Below are positions 25,982 through 35,113 of a stretch of DNA of 42,658 nucleotides, piece after piece. The stretch's first letter is position 1. The number at the start of each line of letters is the position of its first letter. A program made the translations under genes and the position numbers. Origin of the DNA: SAR11 cluster bacterium PRT-SC02 (lineage in GTDB: Bacteria > Pseudomonadota > Alphaproteobacteria > Pelagibacterales > Pelagibacteraceae); the NCBI GenBank assembly GCA_001321855.1, contig JPUP01000053.1:1-42658 (forward strand), given 5' to 3'. The notes beneath the pieces were generated by a model, which saw only the letters and a program-made list of their open reading frames with translations, did no database searches and had not been told where the DNA came from.

Positions 25982-28444
25982 ATGTTTCATAAAGCTTACA
26001 AATTTACAATAAATAGTTTATCTAAATTAAATTTAATTGTTATTTCATCTCTTTTACTAATTGCTTTATTTTTCTCAAAAAATTTTAATCTAGATGCTTC
26101 GTCTGATGCTCTGTTATTGGAGGGTGATAAAGATTTAAGCTACTTAAGGGAGATAAATGAAAGATATGGTTCTAAAGAGTACTTATTCTTAACGTATACT
26201 CCAATTTCTAGCTTTACAGAGGAAGAAACAATTGTAAATTTACAATTTTTTAAAACTAAAATAGAACAACTCACTTGGGTTGATAGCGTAATTACAATTA
26301 TTGATGTTCCATTATTAAAAAGTAGTGATGAACCCTTAATGGAAAGATTAAAAAATTATAAAACATTATCCCATCCAGAAATCGATAAAACTCGTGGTCT
26401 AGAAGAAATTCTTAAAAGTCCAATTTATAAAGATTATGTTGTAAGTAGTAACGGTAAAACCTCCGCTATTGTAGTTTATCTAAAAGAAGATCAAAGACTT
26501 AAAGAATATATTAAAATTAAAAATAATTACTTTACTTCAATTCAAAATAAATCATTAAACGATAAAGAGAAGGAAAAATATAAAATTTTTCTGAGAGAAT
26601 ATGAAGATTACAAAAATCTATATAATAAAAGAAATCATCAAAATATAAATGAAATAAGAGAAGTAATAAGTAAATATGGTGAAAACGCAAAAATACATCT
26701 CGGGGGCATTCCCATGATTGCTGACGATATGATGACATTTATTAAAAATGACATAATTGTCTTTGGTGTTGGTGTATTTCTGTTTATTATAACTACTCTC
26801 TGGTTTATTTTTAAAAATATCAAGTGGGTAATAATACCATTAGCTGGATGTATTACATCTGTAATCTTTATGATGGGTTTGTTAGGTTTTATAGGATGGA
26901 AGGTTACAGTTATTTCATCAAATTTTATTGCTCTTATGTTAATACTCAACATGGCAATGAATATTCATTTTACTGTTAGATTTCTACAATTAAAAAAAGA
27001 AAACTTAAGTATTTCTAAATTAGATACAATTGTTGAAACCAGTAAAAAAATGTTTTACCCAATTTTTTATACTGTATTGACTACAATTTGCGCATTTCTC
27101 TCATTAATATTTAGCGGGATAAAACCAATTATCGACTTTGGATGGATGATGACACTAGGTCTTAGTGTATCATTAATTGTTACATTTTATTTTTTGCCTT
27201 CTCTTATAATGGTGTTTTCAAATGACGATGATATTGAACTTCAAGAAACAAAAAAATCTATAATTACAAATTTCTTGGCTAACATCGCTAAAAAAGCAAA
27301 TTACACTGTGTATGTGATTACATTTTTTATATTAATTGCAAGCATGGTTGGAATTCTAAAATTAGAAGTTGAGAATAGTTTTATAAATTATTTCGATAAA
27401 GAGACTGAAATTTACAAAGGTATGAAAAAAATTGACGATGATTTGGGTGGAACTACTCCTTTAGAAATCATCATAAAATTTGCAAAAAAAGAGGAAAAAG
27501 GTTTAAATAATGATAATGAGTTTGAAGAGTGGGAAGAAGAGGATCAAAAAAATAAGGCTGCTTATTGGTTTACGAGAAACAAGATTGATAAAATTTTAAA
27601 AGTGCACGACTATTTAGATACTCTTCCAGAAATAGGAAAAGTTTTGTCATTTGGTTCTATAATTAGAGTCGCTGAAGATTTGAATAAAAAACCTCTACAA
27701 AGTTTGGAAATAGCAGTTCTTTATAGTAAGATCCCAGAGAGTATAAAGAGTCAAATAATTTCACCTTATATTTCAGTAGAAAATGATGAGGCCAGAATTA
27801 GTGTGAGAATAAAAGATTCATTAGAGGATCTAAGAAGGGATAAATTAATAAGAAAAATTCAAAATGACCTTGAGTCAGAATTAAAACTTAGTAAGGACGA
27901 ATTTAAATTAGTGGGTGTGCTTATTTTATTTAACAATTTGCTTCAAAGTTTATTTAAATCACAAATATTAACTTTAGGAATTGTGATGTTAGGTATCTCT
28001 TTAATGTTTTTATTATTGTTTAGAAATTATGTTTTAGCGTTAATAGGTGTGGTCCCAAACTTTTTAGCTGCTTTTTTTATTCTTGGAATAATTGGTTTGC
28101 TTGAAATTCCTTTAGACATGATGACTATTACTATAGCAGCAATTACAATAGGAATAGCAGTGGATAACAGTATTCATTATATTTATAGGTTTAGAGAGGA
28201 GTTTGAAAAAAATAATAATTATATTCTCACAATAGACAAATGTCATAATACTGTTGGTATAGCAATACTAAATACTTCAATCACTATAGTTTTCGGTTTC
28301 TCAATTTTAGTTTTATCAAACTTTATTCCCACAATCTATTTTGGTATTTTCACTGGGATTGCAATGTTGCTTGCAATGATCTCAGTACTAACCTTGCTGC
28401 CAAAACTAATTATTTCCTTTAAACCATTTGGAAAAGGTGTTTAG
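25982..28444 (+). CDS. RND superfamily exporter (MMPL/HAE3-like)
   Basis: An 820-residue inner-membrane protein built from two repeats. Each half has one N-terminal membrane helix (about 17-33 and 437-458), a large periplasmic loop, and a five-helix bundle (about 253-410 and 660-815). The MMPL-like stretches are NFIALMLILNMAMNIHFTVRF in the first half and TITIAAITIGIAVDNSIHYIY in the second. RND relatives of this kind export lipids, hopanoids or amphiphiles; the substrate cannot be named here. Loop 2 has a highly acidic run (EFEEWEEEDQKNK). No membrane-fusion partner lies beside it. It precedes cvpA by 9 bases. Confidence 0.85.
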   Translation: MFHKAYKFTINSLSKLNLIVISSLLLIALFFSKNFNLDASSDALLLEGDKDLSYLREINERYGSKEYLFLTYTPISSFTEEETIVNLQFFKTKIEQLTWVDSVITIIDVPLLKSSDEPLMERLKNYKTLSHPEIDKTRGLEEILKSPIYKDYVVSSNGKTSAIVVYLKEDQRLKEYIKIKNNYFTSIQNKSLNDKEKEKYKIFLREYEDYKNLYNKRNHQNINEIREVISKYGENAKIHLGGIPMIADDMMTFIKNDIIVFGVGVFLFIITTLWFIFKNIKWVIIPLAGCITSVIFMMGLLGFIGWKVTVISSNFIALMLILNMAMNIHFTVRFLQLKKENLSISKLDTIVETSKKMFYPIFYTVLTTICAFLSLIFSGIKPIIDFGWMMTLGLSVSLIVTFYFLPSLIMVFSNDDDIELQETKKSIITNFLANIAKKANYTVYVITFFILIASMVGILKLEVENSFINYFDKETEIYKGMKKIDDDLGGTTPLEIIIKFAKKEEKGLNNDNEFEEWEEEDQKNKAAYWFTRNKIDKILKVHDYLDTLPEIGKVLSFGSIIRVAEDLNKKPLQSLEIAVLYSKIPESIKSQIISPYISVENDEARISVRIKDSLEDLRRDKLIRKIQNDLESELKLSKDEFKLVGVLILFNNLLQSLFKSQILTLGIVMLGISLMFLLLFRNYVLALIGVVPNFLAAFFILGIIGLLEIPLDMMTITIAAITIGIAVDNSIHYIYRFREEFEKNNNYILTIDKCHNTVGIAILNTSITIVFGFSILVLSNFIPTIYFGIFTGIAMLLAMISVLTLLPKLIISFKPFGKGV

Positions 28445-28453
28445 TTTTAAATT

Positions 28454-28999
28454 ATGGAAAGTTTTTTAGAAAACACTTTGTTAAAAATCGGATGGTTTGA
28501 TGGTGCAGTATTTTTAATTTTAGCACATAGTATTATACAATGCACAATTAGAGGTTTTACTTTGAGTTTCATTACTTTTTTAAAATGGATTATAGCTTTA
28601 GTAATTACAATTTTTTTGTTTCCAATGTTTCAACCTTGGGTTTCAGATTACATTGACTCTCCTTTTATAAACAATTTTGGTCTAGGTATTTTCATTTATT
28701 TTGTATCACTTTTTTTAATCATTTTAATTGGAAAAGCTTTTAGTAGTTCAATAAAATGGACTGGATTCGGACCTCTAGATAAAACTTTTGGTTTTTTTTT
28801 TGGTGTATTCAGAGGTTATATAGTAAATGTATTTATATTCACAATTTTAAATTGGTTTTACCCTTTTAATAATTGGAGTATAGATATAAATAATTCTTTA
28901 ACTTTTGAATTAGTTAAAAAAAGTAGTGAAATTCTTGTTAATGAGTTTCCTGACATTAAAGAATTTGAGGATACAAAGGAGAGAATTGAGAAAATCTGA
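28454..28999 (+). CDS. cvpA: CvpA family membrane protein
   Basis: A 181-residue membrane protein with four hydrophobic segments (about 10-30, 35-55, 72-92 and 105-130). CvpA is required for colicin V production in E. coli and is nearly always upstream of purF, as it is here. RGFTLSFITFLKWI and FGPLDKTFGFFFGVFRGYIV match the family. The function outside that context is unknown. Its 3' end overlaps the chosen purF start by 14 bases. Confidence 0.88.
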   Translation: MESFLENTLLKIGWFDGAVFLILAHSIIQCTIRGFTLSFITFLKWIIALVITIFLFPMFQPWVSDYIDSPFINNFGLGIFIYFVSLFLIILIGKAFSSSIKWTGFGPLDKTFGFFFGVFRGYIVNVFIFTILNWFYPFNNWSIDINNSLTFELVKKSSEILVNEFPDIKEFEDTKERIEKI

Positions 29000-30437
29000 T
29001 ATTGATAAATTAAATGAAGAATGTGGTATATTTGGAATATCAAATCACGAGGACTCTTCTAAACTTGTTGCTCTTGGTTTGCATGCTTTACAGCATAGGG
29101 GTCAAGAAGGGTGTGGGATTGTGTCTTATGATGGAAAAAATTATCACTCAGAAAAAAAGCAAGGTCTAGTAGGAGATCACTTTACAAAAAGTCAGGTAAT
29201 TGAAAACTTGCCAGGTAGTTTTGCTATTGGACACAATAGGTATTCAACAACAGGAGAAACATCACTTAGAAATATCCAACCTTTCTTTGCAGATTTACAT
29301 GGAGGTGGTATAAGCATTTCTCATAATGGAAATTTAACTAATGCAATTACGTTAAGAGAAACATTGGTTAAAGAAGGTGCTATATTTAGAACAACAAGTG
29401 ATACAGAGACAATTGTACAATTAATAGCTAAGTCAAAAAGAGGAAAAATAGTTGACAAAATAATTGATACTCTTTTTCAGATTAAAGGTGGCTATTCTCT
29501 AGTAATATTGACAAACAAAAAACTTATAGGAGTGAGAGATCCTTTTGGAATTAGACCACTGGTCATTGGAAAATTAAATGACTCATATATATTCACATCA
29601 GAGACTTGCGCTTTGGATATAGTGGGAGCGAAATTTGTCAGAGAGGTTGAAAATGGGGAAATAGTTGTAGTAGAAAATAAAAAGCTTACTTCTATAAAGC
29701 CTTTCCCTAAACAAAAACAAAGGCCTTGTGTATTTGAATATATATATTTTGCCAGACCAGATAGCATTATTGATGGAAAATGTGCTTACGAATATAGAAA
29801 AAATTTAGGGGTACAATTAGCTAAAGAAAATGATTTAAAAGCAGACATAATAGTTCCTGTTCCTGACTCTGGAGTGCCCGCAGCAATAGGTTTTTCAAAA
29901 GAATCGAATATAAAATTTGAGTTAGGTTTAATAAGAAATCATTATGTAGGAAGAACTTTTATTGAACCAGCACAAAGTATTCGAAGTTTTGGAGTAAAGC
30001 TTAAATTAAGTGCAACTAAAAGTATTATTAAAGATAAATCAATAATTTTAATTGATGACTCACTAGTAAGAGGCACTACCTGTTTTAAAATTGTTAAGAT
30101 GCTATATGACTCTGGCGCTAAAGAAGTTCATGTCAGAATTGCGTGTCCAGAAATAAGATTTCCTGATTTTTATGGTGTTGATATGCCGACAAAAGAGGAA
30201 TTATTGGCGTTTAATAAAAATAATTCAGAAATGTGTAAACATATTAATGCAAAATCTTTGAAGTTTTTGACGTTAAGTGGTTTATACAAAGCCTTAGGAA
30301 AGGGAGAAAGAAATAACTCTTATCCTCAGTTTAGTGATCATTATTTCACTGGCGAATATCCTGTAAAACCCGCTGATATATTAGGTGACCAGAAAATCAC
30401 TCAACTTTCTTTATTAAGTGGAAAGTCGAATAATTAA
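28986..30437 (+). CDS. purF: Amidophosphoribosyltransferase (PurF)
   Basis: Commits PRPP and glutamine to purine synthesis. The TTG at 28986, preceded by AAGGAG, gives 483 residues. MRKSDIDKLNEE is a 12-residue propeptide before the catalytic Cys in ECGIFGISNH, as in autoprocessed PurF. An upstream start would give an overlong leader; no in-frame ATG lies close to the cysteine. LGLHALQHRGQEGCGI and GHNRYSTTGE are glutaminase motifs, and IILIDDSLVRGTT is the PRPP loop. The Cys positions that bind the Fe-S cluster in Bacillus PurF appear lost (FPDFYGVD, HYFTGEYP). Its stop overlaps the convergent bamB stop by 4 bases. Confidence 0.95.
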   Translation: MRKSDIDKLNEECGIFGISNHEDSSKLVALGLHALQHRGQEGCGIVSYDGKNYHSEKKQGLVGDHFTKSQVIENLPGSFAIGHNRYSTTGETSLRNIQPFFADLHGGGISISHNGNLTNAITLRETLVKEGAIFRTTSDTETIVQLIAKSKRGKIVDKIIDTLFQIKGGYSLVILTNKKLIGVRDPFGIRPLVIGKLNDSYIFTSETCALDIVGAKFVREVENGEIVVVENKKLTSIKPFPKQKQRPCVFEYIYFARPDSIIDGKCAYEYRKNLGVQLAKENDLKADIIVPVPDSGVPAAIGFSKESNIKFELGLIRNHYVGRTFIEPAQSIRSFGVKLKLSATKSIIKDKSIILIDDSLVRGTTCFKIVKMLYDSGAKEVHVRIACPEIRFPDFYGVDMPTKEELLAFNKNNSEMCKHINAKSLKFLTLSGLYKALGKGERNNSYPQFSDHYFTGEYPVKPADILGDQKITQLSLLSGKSNN

Positions 30438-31762
30438 CTTATTATAACTAGTTTATTTCCATTAATTATATTAAAAATTTTACCTTCAATTATAATAAAA
30501 TCTTTTTTAAGTTTTACAGGTGTTTTGTCTACACTTATTATTTTTTGATTTAAAGGACTTATTTTTATTAAATAACCTTTTTTAGTAAATAGGAATATAT
30601 TATCATTTATAAATTTCATACTACTAATTTTTCCAATTTTCTTTTTCAATTTCACAAATTCTTTTTTTTGTAAAGCTTTATCAATATTTTTTGACCACAA
30701 TATTTTTCCAGTTTGATTATTAAAACAAATTAAAAAATTTTTATTAGAAATAGAACACAGTAAATTTCCCGAAGATATTATATTAATATCTGATTTTATT
30801 GGTAGTGACCTTTCTATCAGAGCATTTTTGTTATCAACTATTTGAATTTTGTTGCTTTGTGAAATAATCAATTTATTTTTATTTGCAACAAAATTGTTAA
30901 TAGTATTTGATGTACTTTCTTCAAACCTGTTTGTGATAAGACTTGATACCCATACAGGTGAGCTTAAATTGTGTTTAAAATTATAAATATTTAGGAAATT
31001 ATTTAAATAGTAAATGTTGTCATTTTGGATGAGAATAATGCTTTTAAAACTTGATCTTACAATTTTATTTTCTGTTTTGTATGACCACAAAACTTCACCA
31101 TTTTTTTTGTTGATTGAAAAAAAGGTGCTATTGCTATTTGCTAAGTAAATACTATCATCTTTTTTTAAAATATTGGTATTAAATGGAACTCCAAAATTTT
31201 TAGCCCATAATATTTTATTTGTTGAATAATTTAGCGCGTATAGATATCCAAAATTATCTGATGCATAAATAATATTGTCATCTACTAGAATATTTAATAT
31301 TTTTTTTCTTTTATAACTAAATTTTTTATAAAAGTTATATTTAAATATAGTTTTGTTTTGCTCGATTGAATAAACAAATATTTCACCATTAAAATTATTA
31401 AAAATTATTTTTTGGTTTAAATAAAATATTTTATCTGACAACTTTCTTCTAGAGAGTTTATTGCTCTTGAGGTCAATTTTAAGATTATTAATATAATTTA
31501 AATTATGTAGCTGATAATTAGAGTCATAATTCTCTACAGTCCATTTTGAGGTATTTGTTAATTTTGAAAGTTGAATTTCATTTTTATTTTTAAGTTTTAT
31601 TTCAGTGTTTAAATATTTTTCCTTTTCAAATACAGGTATGTAATTCTTATTTGCCGCTATCTTCTCTTGATTTTTAATTTTTTGGTTTTCCCAAATACCG
31701 CTTTTGTTATCAAATGAGCAACTAGTTAAAAATAAAATTAAAATAAATAATAATTTTTTCAT
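30434..31762 (-). CDS. bamB: BamB-like outer-membrane assembly lipoprotein
   Basis: A 442-residue beta-propeller protein. The N-terminus MKKLLFILILFLTSCSFDN is a lipoprotein signal with a lipobox ending at C15. Repeating blades are visible, with motifs such as IIYASDNFGYLYALNYSTNKI, INKKNGEVLWSYKTE and FNNQTGKILWSKNI, the PQQ-like repeats of the BamB family. BamB assists beta-barrel assembly by BamA. It is the last gene of the psd-to-bamB operon and follows the YfgM-like gene by 6 bases, a typical alphaproteobacterial pairing. The usual downstream der (engA) is absent. Confidence 0.85.
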   Translation of the reverse strand: MKKLLFILILFLTSCSFDNKSGIWENQKIKNQEKIAANKNYIPVFEKEKYLNTEIKLKNKNEIQLSKLTNTSKWTVENYDSNYQLHNLNYINNLKIDLKSNKLSRRKLSDKIFYLNQKIIFNNFNGEIFVYSIEQNKTIFKYNFYKKFSYKRKKILNILVDDNIIYASDNFGYLYALNYSTNKILWAKNFGVPFNTNILKKDDSIYLANSNSTFFSINKKNGEVLWSYKTENKIVRSSFKSIILIQNDNIYYLNNFLNIYNFKHNLSSPVWVSSLITNRFEESTSNTINNFVANKNKLIISQSNKIQIVDNKNALIERSLPIKSDINIISSGNLLCSISNKNFLICFNNQTGKILWSKNIDKALQKKEFVKLKKKIGKISSMKFINDNIFLFTKKGYLIKISPLNQKIISVDKTPVKLKKDFIIIEGKIFNIINGNKLVIIS

Positions 31763-31768
31763 AAAAAA

Positions 31769-32344
31769 TTATAATTGTTTGAGTAAATCTCTATACTCTT
31801 TCGCCTTAAGAAAATCTCCTTTTTGTAAAAAATATACTTCAAGAAATTTTATGGCATTCTCTTTCCAAATAGATTTAGAATTTATAATTGGATTAAGTGT
31901 TTTTAACATTTCATTTTCTTTTGCTTGATTAGAGAATATTGTGGCTTTTTTAAACCTGTATAAATGTTTCGTTTCTTTATCTAAAGATTTAATATTCAAA
32001 ATTTTATCAAATAGTTCTAATAAGCTATCTTGATTTTCAATTAAGCCATTTTCCACAATTACGTTTAAAGACAAAGGTGAATAAAATAAGTGTTTTTCAT
32101 TAATTAAAGAAATAAATATTTTTTTAGACTCTTGCTTTCTGTCATTCTCTAAAAGTATGTTTGCGTCATTAAATTGGTTAGATATTCTTGTATTTTTTTT
32201 TTCGTTGTAAAAATTATATCCAAAAAAGATTATCAATATTACTGGCAAACTTAATAAGAAAATTAAAATTTTAGTTTTATTTTTTTTGTAAAAAATAGAA
32301 AATTTATTTTGATTTAGATTGTTGTCTATATTTTCAGTTTCCAT
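31769..32344 (-). CDS. YfgM-like membrane-anchored TPR protein
   Basis: A 191-residue protein with an N-terminal cytoplasmic stretch and one membrane helix (about residues 25-46). A periplasmic helical region of TPR-like character follows (QFNDANILLENDRKQESKKIF). YfgM-type proteins associate with the Sec translocon and periplasmic chaperones. The gene order panB-yfgM-bamB supports the call. It shares one base with the panB stop. No catalytic motif was seen. Confidence 0.75.
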   Translation of the reverse strand: METENIDNNLNQNKFSIFYKKNKTKILIFLLSLPVILIIFFGYNFYNEKKNTRISNQFNDANILLENDRKQESKKIFISLINEKHLFYSPLSLNVIVENGLIENQDSLLELFDKILNIKSLDKETKHLYRFKKATIFSNQAKENEMLKTLNPIINSKSIWKENAIKFLEVYFLQKGDFLKAKEYRDLLKQL

Positions 32345-33123
32345 TATTTAAAGCTATTACTAGTTTTTGGAAATTTTCCCAATTTTACATCTTTACTATA
32401 TTTTTTTACAGCTTTATCAATAATCTTGTTTAATTTTGCATATCTTCTTACAAATTTTGGGTAAAACCCACTTAGACCAAGAAGATCATCTGTGACTAGT
32501 ATTTGTCCGTCGCATTTCTTAGACGATCCAATTCCAATGGTTGGAATTTTTAAGGAATTAGTTACTTGCTCGGCTGTTTTTTCAGAAACACACTCCAATA
32601 CAATTGAGAATGCCCCTGCTCTTTGAATTTCGTGAGCTTCTTTTATAAGTTTTTTTTTTTGTGATAAAGATTTTCCCTCGACTTTGAATTTTTTTTTATG
32701 CTGTGGTGTAAATCCGATATGTCCCATAACTGGAATATTTATGGATACTAGGTTTTTGATAATGTTATAATTTTTTTTGTTACTCTCTATTTTTACAGCG
32801 TCGCATCCAGTTTTTTTTAAAATCAATTTGGCATTTTTCTTTGCATCTTTGGCATTTAAGTAAGTATTTTTTGGCATATCAACCACTAATAAAGAATATT
32901 TAATTTTTTTTTTTACAGATATTGAGTGACTTATCATTTGTTCTAAAGTCATAGTGTGAGTATTTGTCATACCATACAAAACATTTGCCATAGAGTCCCC
33001 AACAAGAATTATATCACAATGTTTATCTAAAATGCTTGCGGTATTTCCAGAATAAGAAGTTAAACAAACAATTTTAGTTTTATTTTTCTTATCCAAAATT
33101 TTTTTGATTTTTTTTTTTATCAT
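32344..33123 (-). CDS. panB: 3-methyl-2-oxobutanoate hydroxymethyltransferase
   Basis: Transfers a hydroxymethyl group to ketoisovalerate in pantothenate synthesis. It has 259 residues. [31 protein letters not shown] and [14 protein letters not shown] are typical, as are [11 protein letters not shown] and [15 protein letters not shown]. The Mg-binding Asp of VGDS is present, and [20 protein letters not shown] closes the site. It overlaps guaA by 4 bases. panC and panE/D are not in the window. Confidence 0.96.
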   Translation of the reverse strand: MIKKKIKKILDKKNKTKIVCLTSYSGNTASILDKHCDIILVGDSMANVLYGMTNTHTMTLEQMISHSISVKKKIKYSLLVVDMPKNTYLNAKDAKKNAKLILKKTGCDAVKIESNKKNYNIIKNLVSINIPVMGHIGFTPQHKKKFKVEGKSLSQKKKLIKEAHEIQRAGAFSIVLECVSEKTAEQVTNSLKIPTIGIGSSKKCDGQILVTDDLLGLSGFYPKFVRRYAKLNKIIDKAVKKYSKDVKLGKFPKTSNSFK

Positions 33124-34667
33124 TCTAACTCAATAGTACTTGGTGGTTTAGATGTTATATCATAAACTACTCTATTTATACCTGGTACGTTATTTATTAT
33201 TTTATTTGAAATATTGTCTAAAAACCATTGTGGAAATTTAAAATAATCAGCAGACATGCCATCTTCTGAAATTACAGCTCTTAATAAGCATATATGCTCA
33301 TATGTCCTTGTGTCACCCATTACCCCAACAGTTTTAACTGGTAGAAGAGCTGCGTAAGCCTGCCAAATTTTATTATACAATTTTTTATTAATTAGCTCAT
33401 TAATGAAAATGTGGTCTGCGTCTTGAAGAATCCTAATTTTATCTGGCGTAACTTTTCCTAAAATTCTTATGGCTAAGCCTGGTCCTGGAAAAGGATGTCT
33501 ATTATTAATTTTATCAGTCAAGCCTAATGATTTTCCCAATGATCTAACCTCATCTTTAAAAAAATCTCTCAAAGGTTCAATCAATTTTAATTTCATTTTT
33601 TTTGGTAATCCTCCAACATTATGGTGAGATTTTATCTTTGTACTTTTTCCAGTCGTAGACCTGCTTTCTATTATATCGGGGTAAAGAGTGCCTTGAGCTA
33701 AAAATTTTATTTTTTTATTTTTTTTTGCCTCTTTTTCGAAAATATTAATAAACAGCTTACCTATCAATTTTCTTTTTTTTTCTGGATCACTAATATTTTT
33801 CAATTTTGAGTAATATAATTTAGACGCATTGATAAGTTTCACGTTAAGTTTGTACTTTTTTTTAAAGATTTTATAAGTCTTTTTAAATTCATTTTTTCTC
33901 ATCAAGCCAGTATCAACCATAATACATATTAGGTTTGATTTAATAGCTTTGTTAATTAATAAAGCAGATACACTACTGTCTACTCCTCCAGATAGAGCAC
34001 AGATTACTTTATTTCCTTTTACCTTTTTCTTTATAAGATCTATCAATCTTTTTTTTTGCGAACCAATTTTCCATTTTTTTTTAATTTTACAAATATGAAA
34101 TAAAAAATTATAAAACAGTGTCTTTCCATTTTGAGTATGAGTTATTTCTGGATGAAATTGTATACCATAAATATTCAAATTTTTATTTTCTATAATTGTT
34201 AAAGCGGAGTTTTTTGTAGATGCAATTTTATTAAAACCTTTAGGTAAATTTATGACTGCATCTTGGTGACTCATCCATACATTAGTAATCTTTTTATCAA
34301 AAAAATTTTTAGTAAGAACTGATTTTTTTTTTTCAAATAATTTAGCTCTTCCAAATTCTCTTTTTTTTTTATTATTTTTCACTTTTCCTCCAAAAGATTT
34401 TGATATGAGTTGTAAACCGTAACATATTCCAAGAATTGGAATCTTTTTTAAAAATATTTCTTTTGAAATTTTAGGGTATTTTTTTTGTGTCACTGACGCT
34501 GGTCCACCAGATAAAATGATACCTTTGACACTCTCTAAGTTTTTAATATTTTTTAAATGATTTATATTTAAAATCTCAGAATATACGCCAAGTTCTCTTA
34601 CTCTTCTTGCAATTAGTTTTGTAACTTGTGACCCAAAATCAATTATCAAAACTTTGTCTATGTTCAT
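33120..34667 (-). CDS. guaA: GMP synthase (glutamine-hydrolysing)
   Basis: Converts XMP to GMP, the step after IMP dehydrogenase. It has 515 residues. The class I amidotransferase domain has SGGPASV, nucleophile C82 in LGICYGLQ, and the His/Glu pair in [10 protein letters not shown]. The PP-loop of the ATP pyrophosphatase domain is [14 protein letters not shown]. The C-terminal dimerisation domain has [15 protein letters not shown] and the final [16 protein letters not shown]. It lies 14 bp after the small TPR gene and overlaps panB by 4 bases. One gene separates it from guaB. Confidence 0.98.
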   Translation of the reverse strand: MNIDKVLIIDFGSQVTKLIARRVRELGVYSEILNINHLKNIKNLESVKGIILSGGPASVTQKKYPKISKEIFLKKIPILGICYGLQLISKSFGGKVKNNKKKREFGRAKLFEKKKSVLTKNFFDKKITNVWMSHQDAVINLPKGFNKIASTKNSALTIIENKNLNIYGIQFHPEITHTQNGKTLFYNFLFHICKIKKKWKIGSQKKRLIDLIKKKVKGNKVICALSGGVDSSVSALLINKAIKSNLICIMVDTGLMRKNEFKKTYKIFKKKYKLNVKLINASKLYYSKLKNISDPEKKRKLIGKLFINIFEKEAKKNKKIKFLAQGTLYPDIIESRSTTGKSTKIKSHHNVGGLPKKMKLKLIEPLRDFFKDEVRSLGKSLGLTDKINNRHPFPGPGLAIRILGKVTPDKIRILQDADHIFINELINKKLYNKIWQAYAALLPVKTVGVMGDTRTYEHICLLRAVISEDGMSADYFKFPQWFLDNISNKIINNVPGINRVVYDITSKPPSTIELE

Positions 34668-34681
34668 CTATTAATAAAAAT

Positions 34682-35113
34682 TCATTTATTTAAAGAATTT
34701 TTCAAATCTTTTTCAACTGATAATGATTTAGTACAATCTATTTTACAAATTTTTTTAAATTTATTTATTAGTTTTTGTGTCTCTGAAAAATTTGATTTTT
34801 TTAAATTAAGCTTGGCCAAAGCTAAGGTAGCCTCTTCATTTTGAGGATGAATTAATATTACTGTATTAAGATTTGACTCTTCTTGTTCAACATTTTTTTG
34901 TTCATTAAATATTTTTGCTAAATATAAATAAGATTGATGATTTTTTGGATTAAAAACTATATCTTGTTCAAACTTAAATTTAGCTTTTTCAAAATTTTTT
35001 TTTTCAAAAAAACTAACTGCTTCGTTAAAATAATTTTTTTCACTGCTATTAACATTTTTAAAATTTATAAAAAGAAAAGATATTAAGAATGTAAATATAA
35101 TTAGTATTTTCAT
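34682..35113 (-). CDS. Small exported tetratricopeptide-repeat protein
   Basis: A 143-residue protein with a signal peptide (hydrophobic about 3-19, then NVNSSEK). Two to three TPR-like helical pairs follow: NEAVSFFEKKNFEKAKFKFE, HQSYLYLAKIFNEQKN and ATLALAKLNLKKSNFSET. Two cysteines lie near the end (KKICKIDCTK). The ATG overlaps, as ATGA, the stop of the frame that carries the expected IMPDH C-terminus. Its role between guaB and guaA is unknown; an envelope location is inferred from the signal. Confidence 0.75.
   Translation of the reverse strand: MKILIIFTFLISFLFINFKNVNSSEKNYFNEAVSFFEKKNFEKAKFKFEQDIVFNPKNHQSYLYLAKIFNEQKNVEQEESNLNTVILIHPQNEEATLALAKLNLKKSNFSETQKLINKFKKICKIDCTKSLSVEKDLKNSLNK

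Noticed and set aside
28926-28985. purF start at 28926 inside cvpA.
   Set aside because: It would give a long lysine- and arginine-rich leader before the catalytic Cys and needs deep overlap with cvpA; the TTG at 28986 has a ribosome-binding site.
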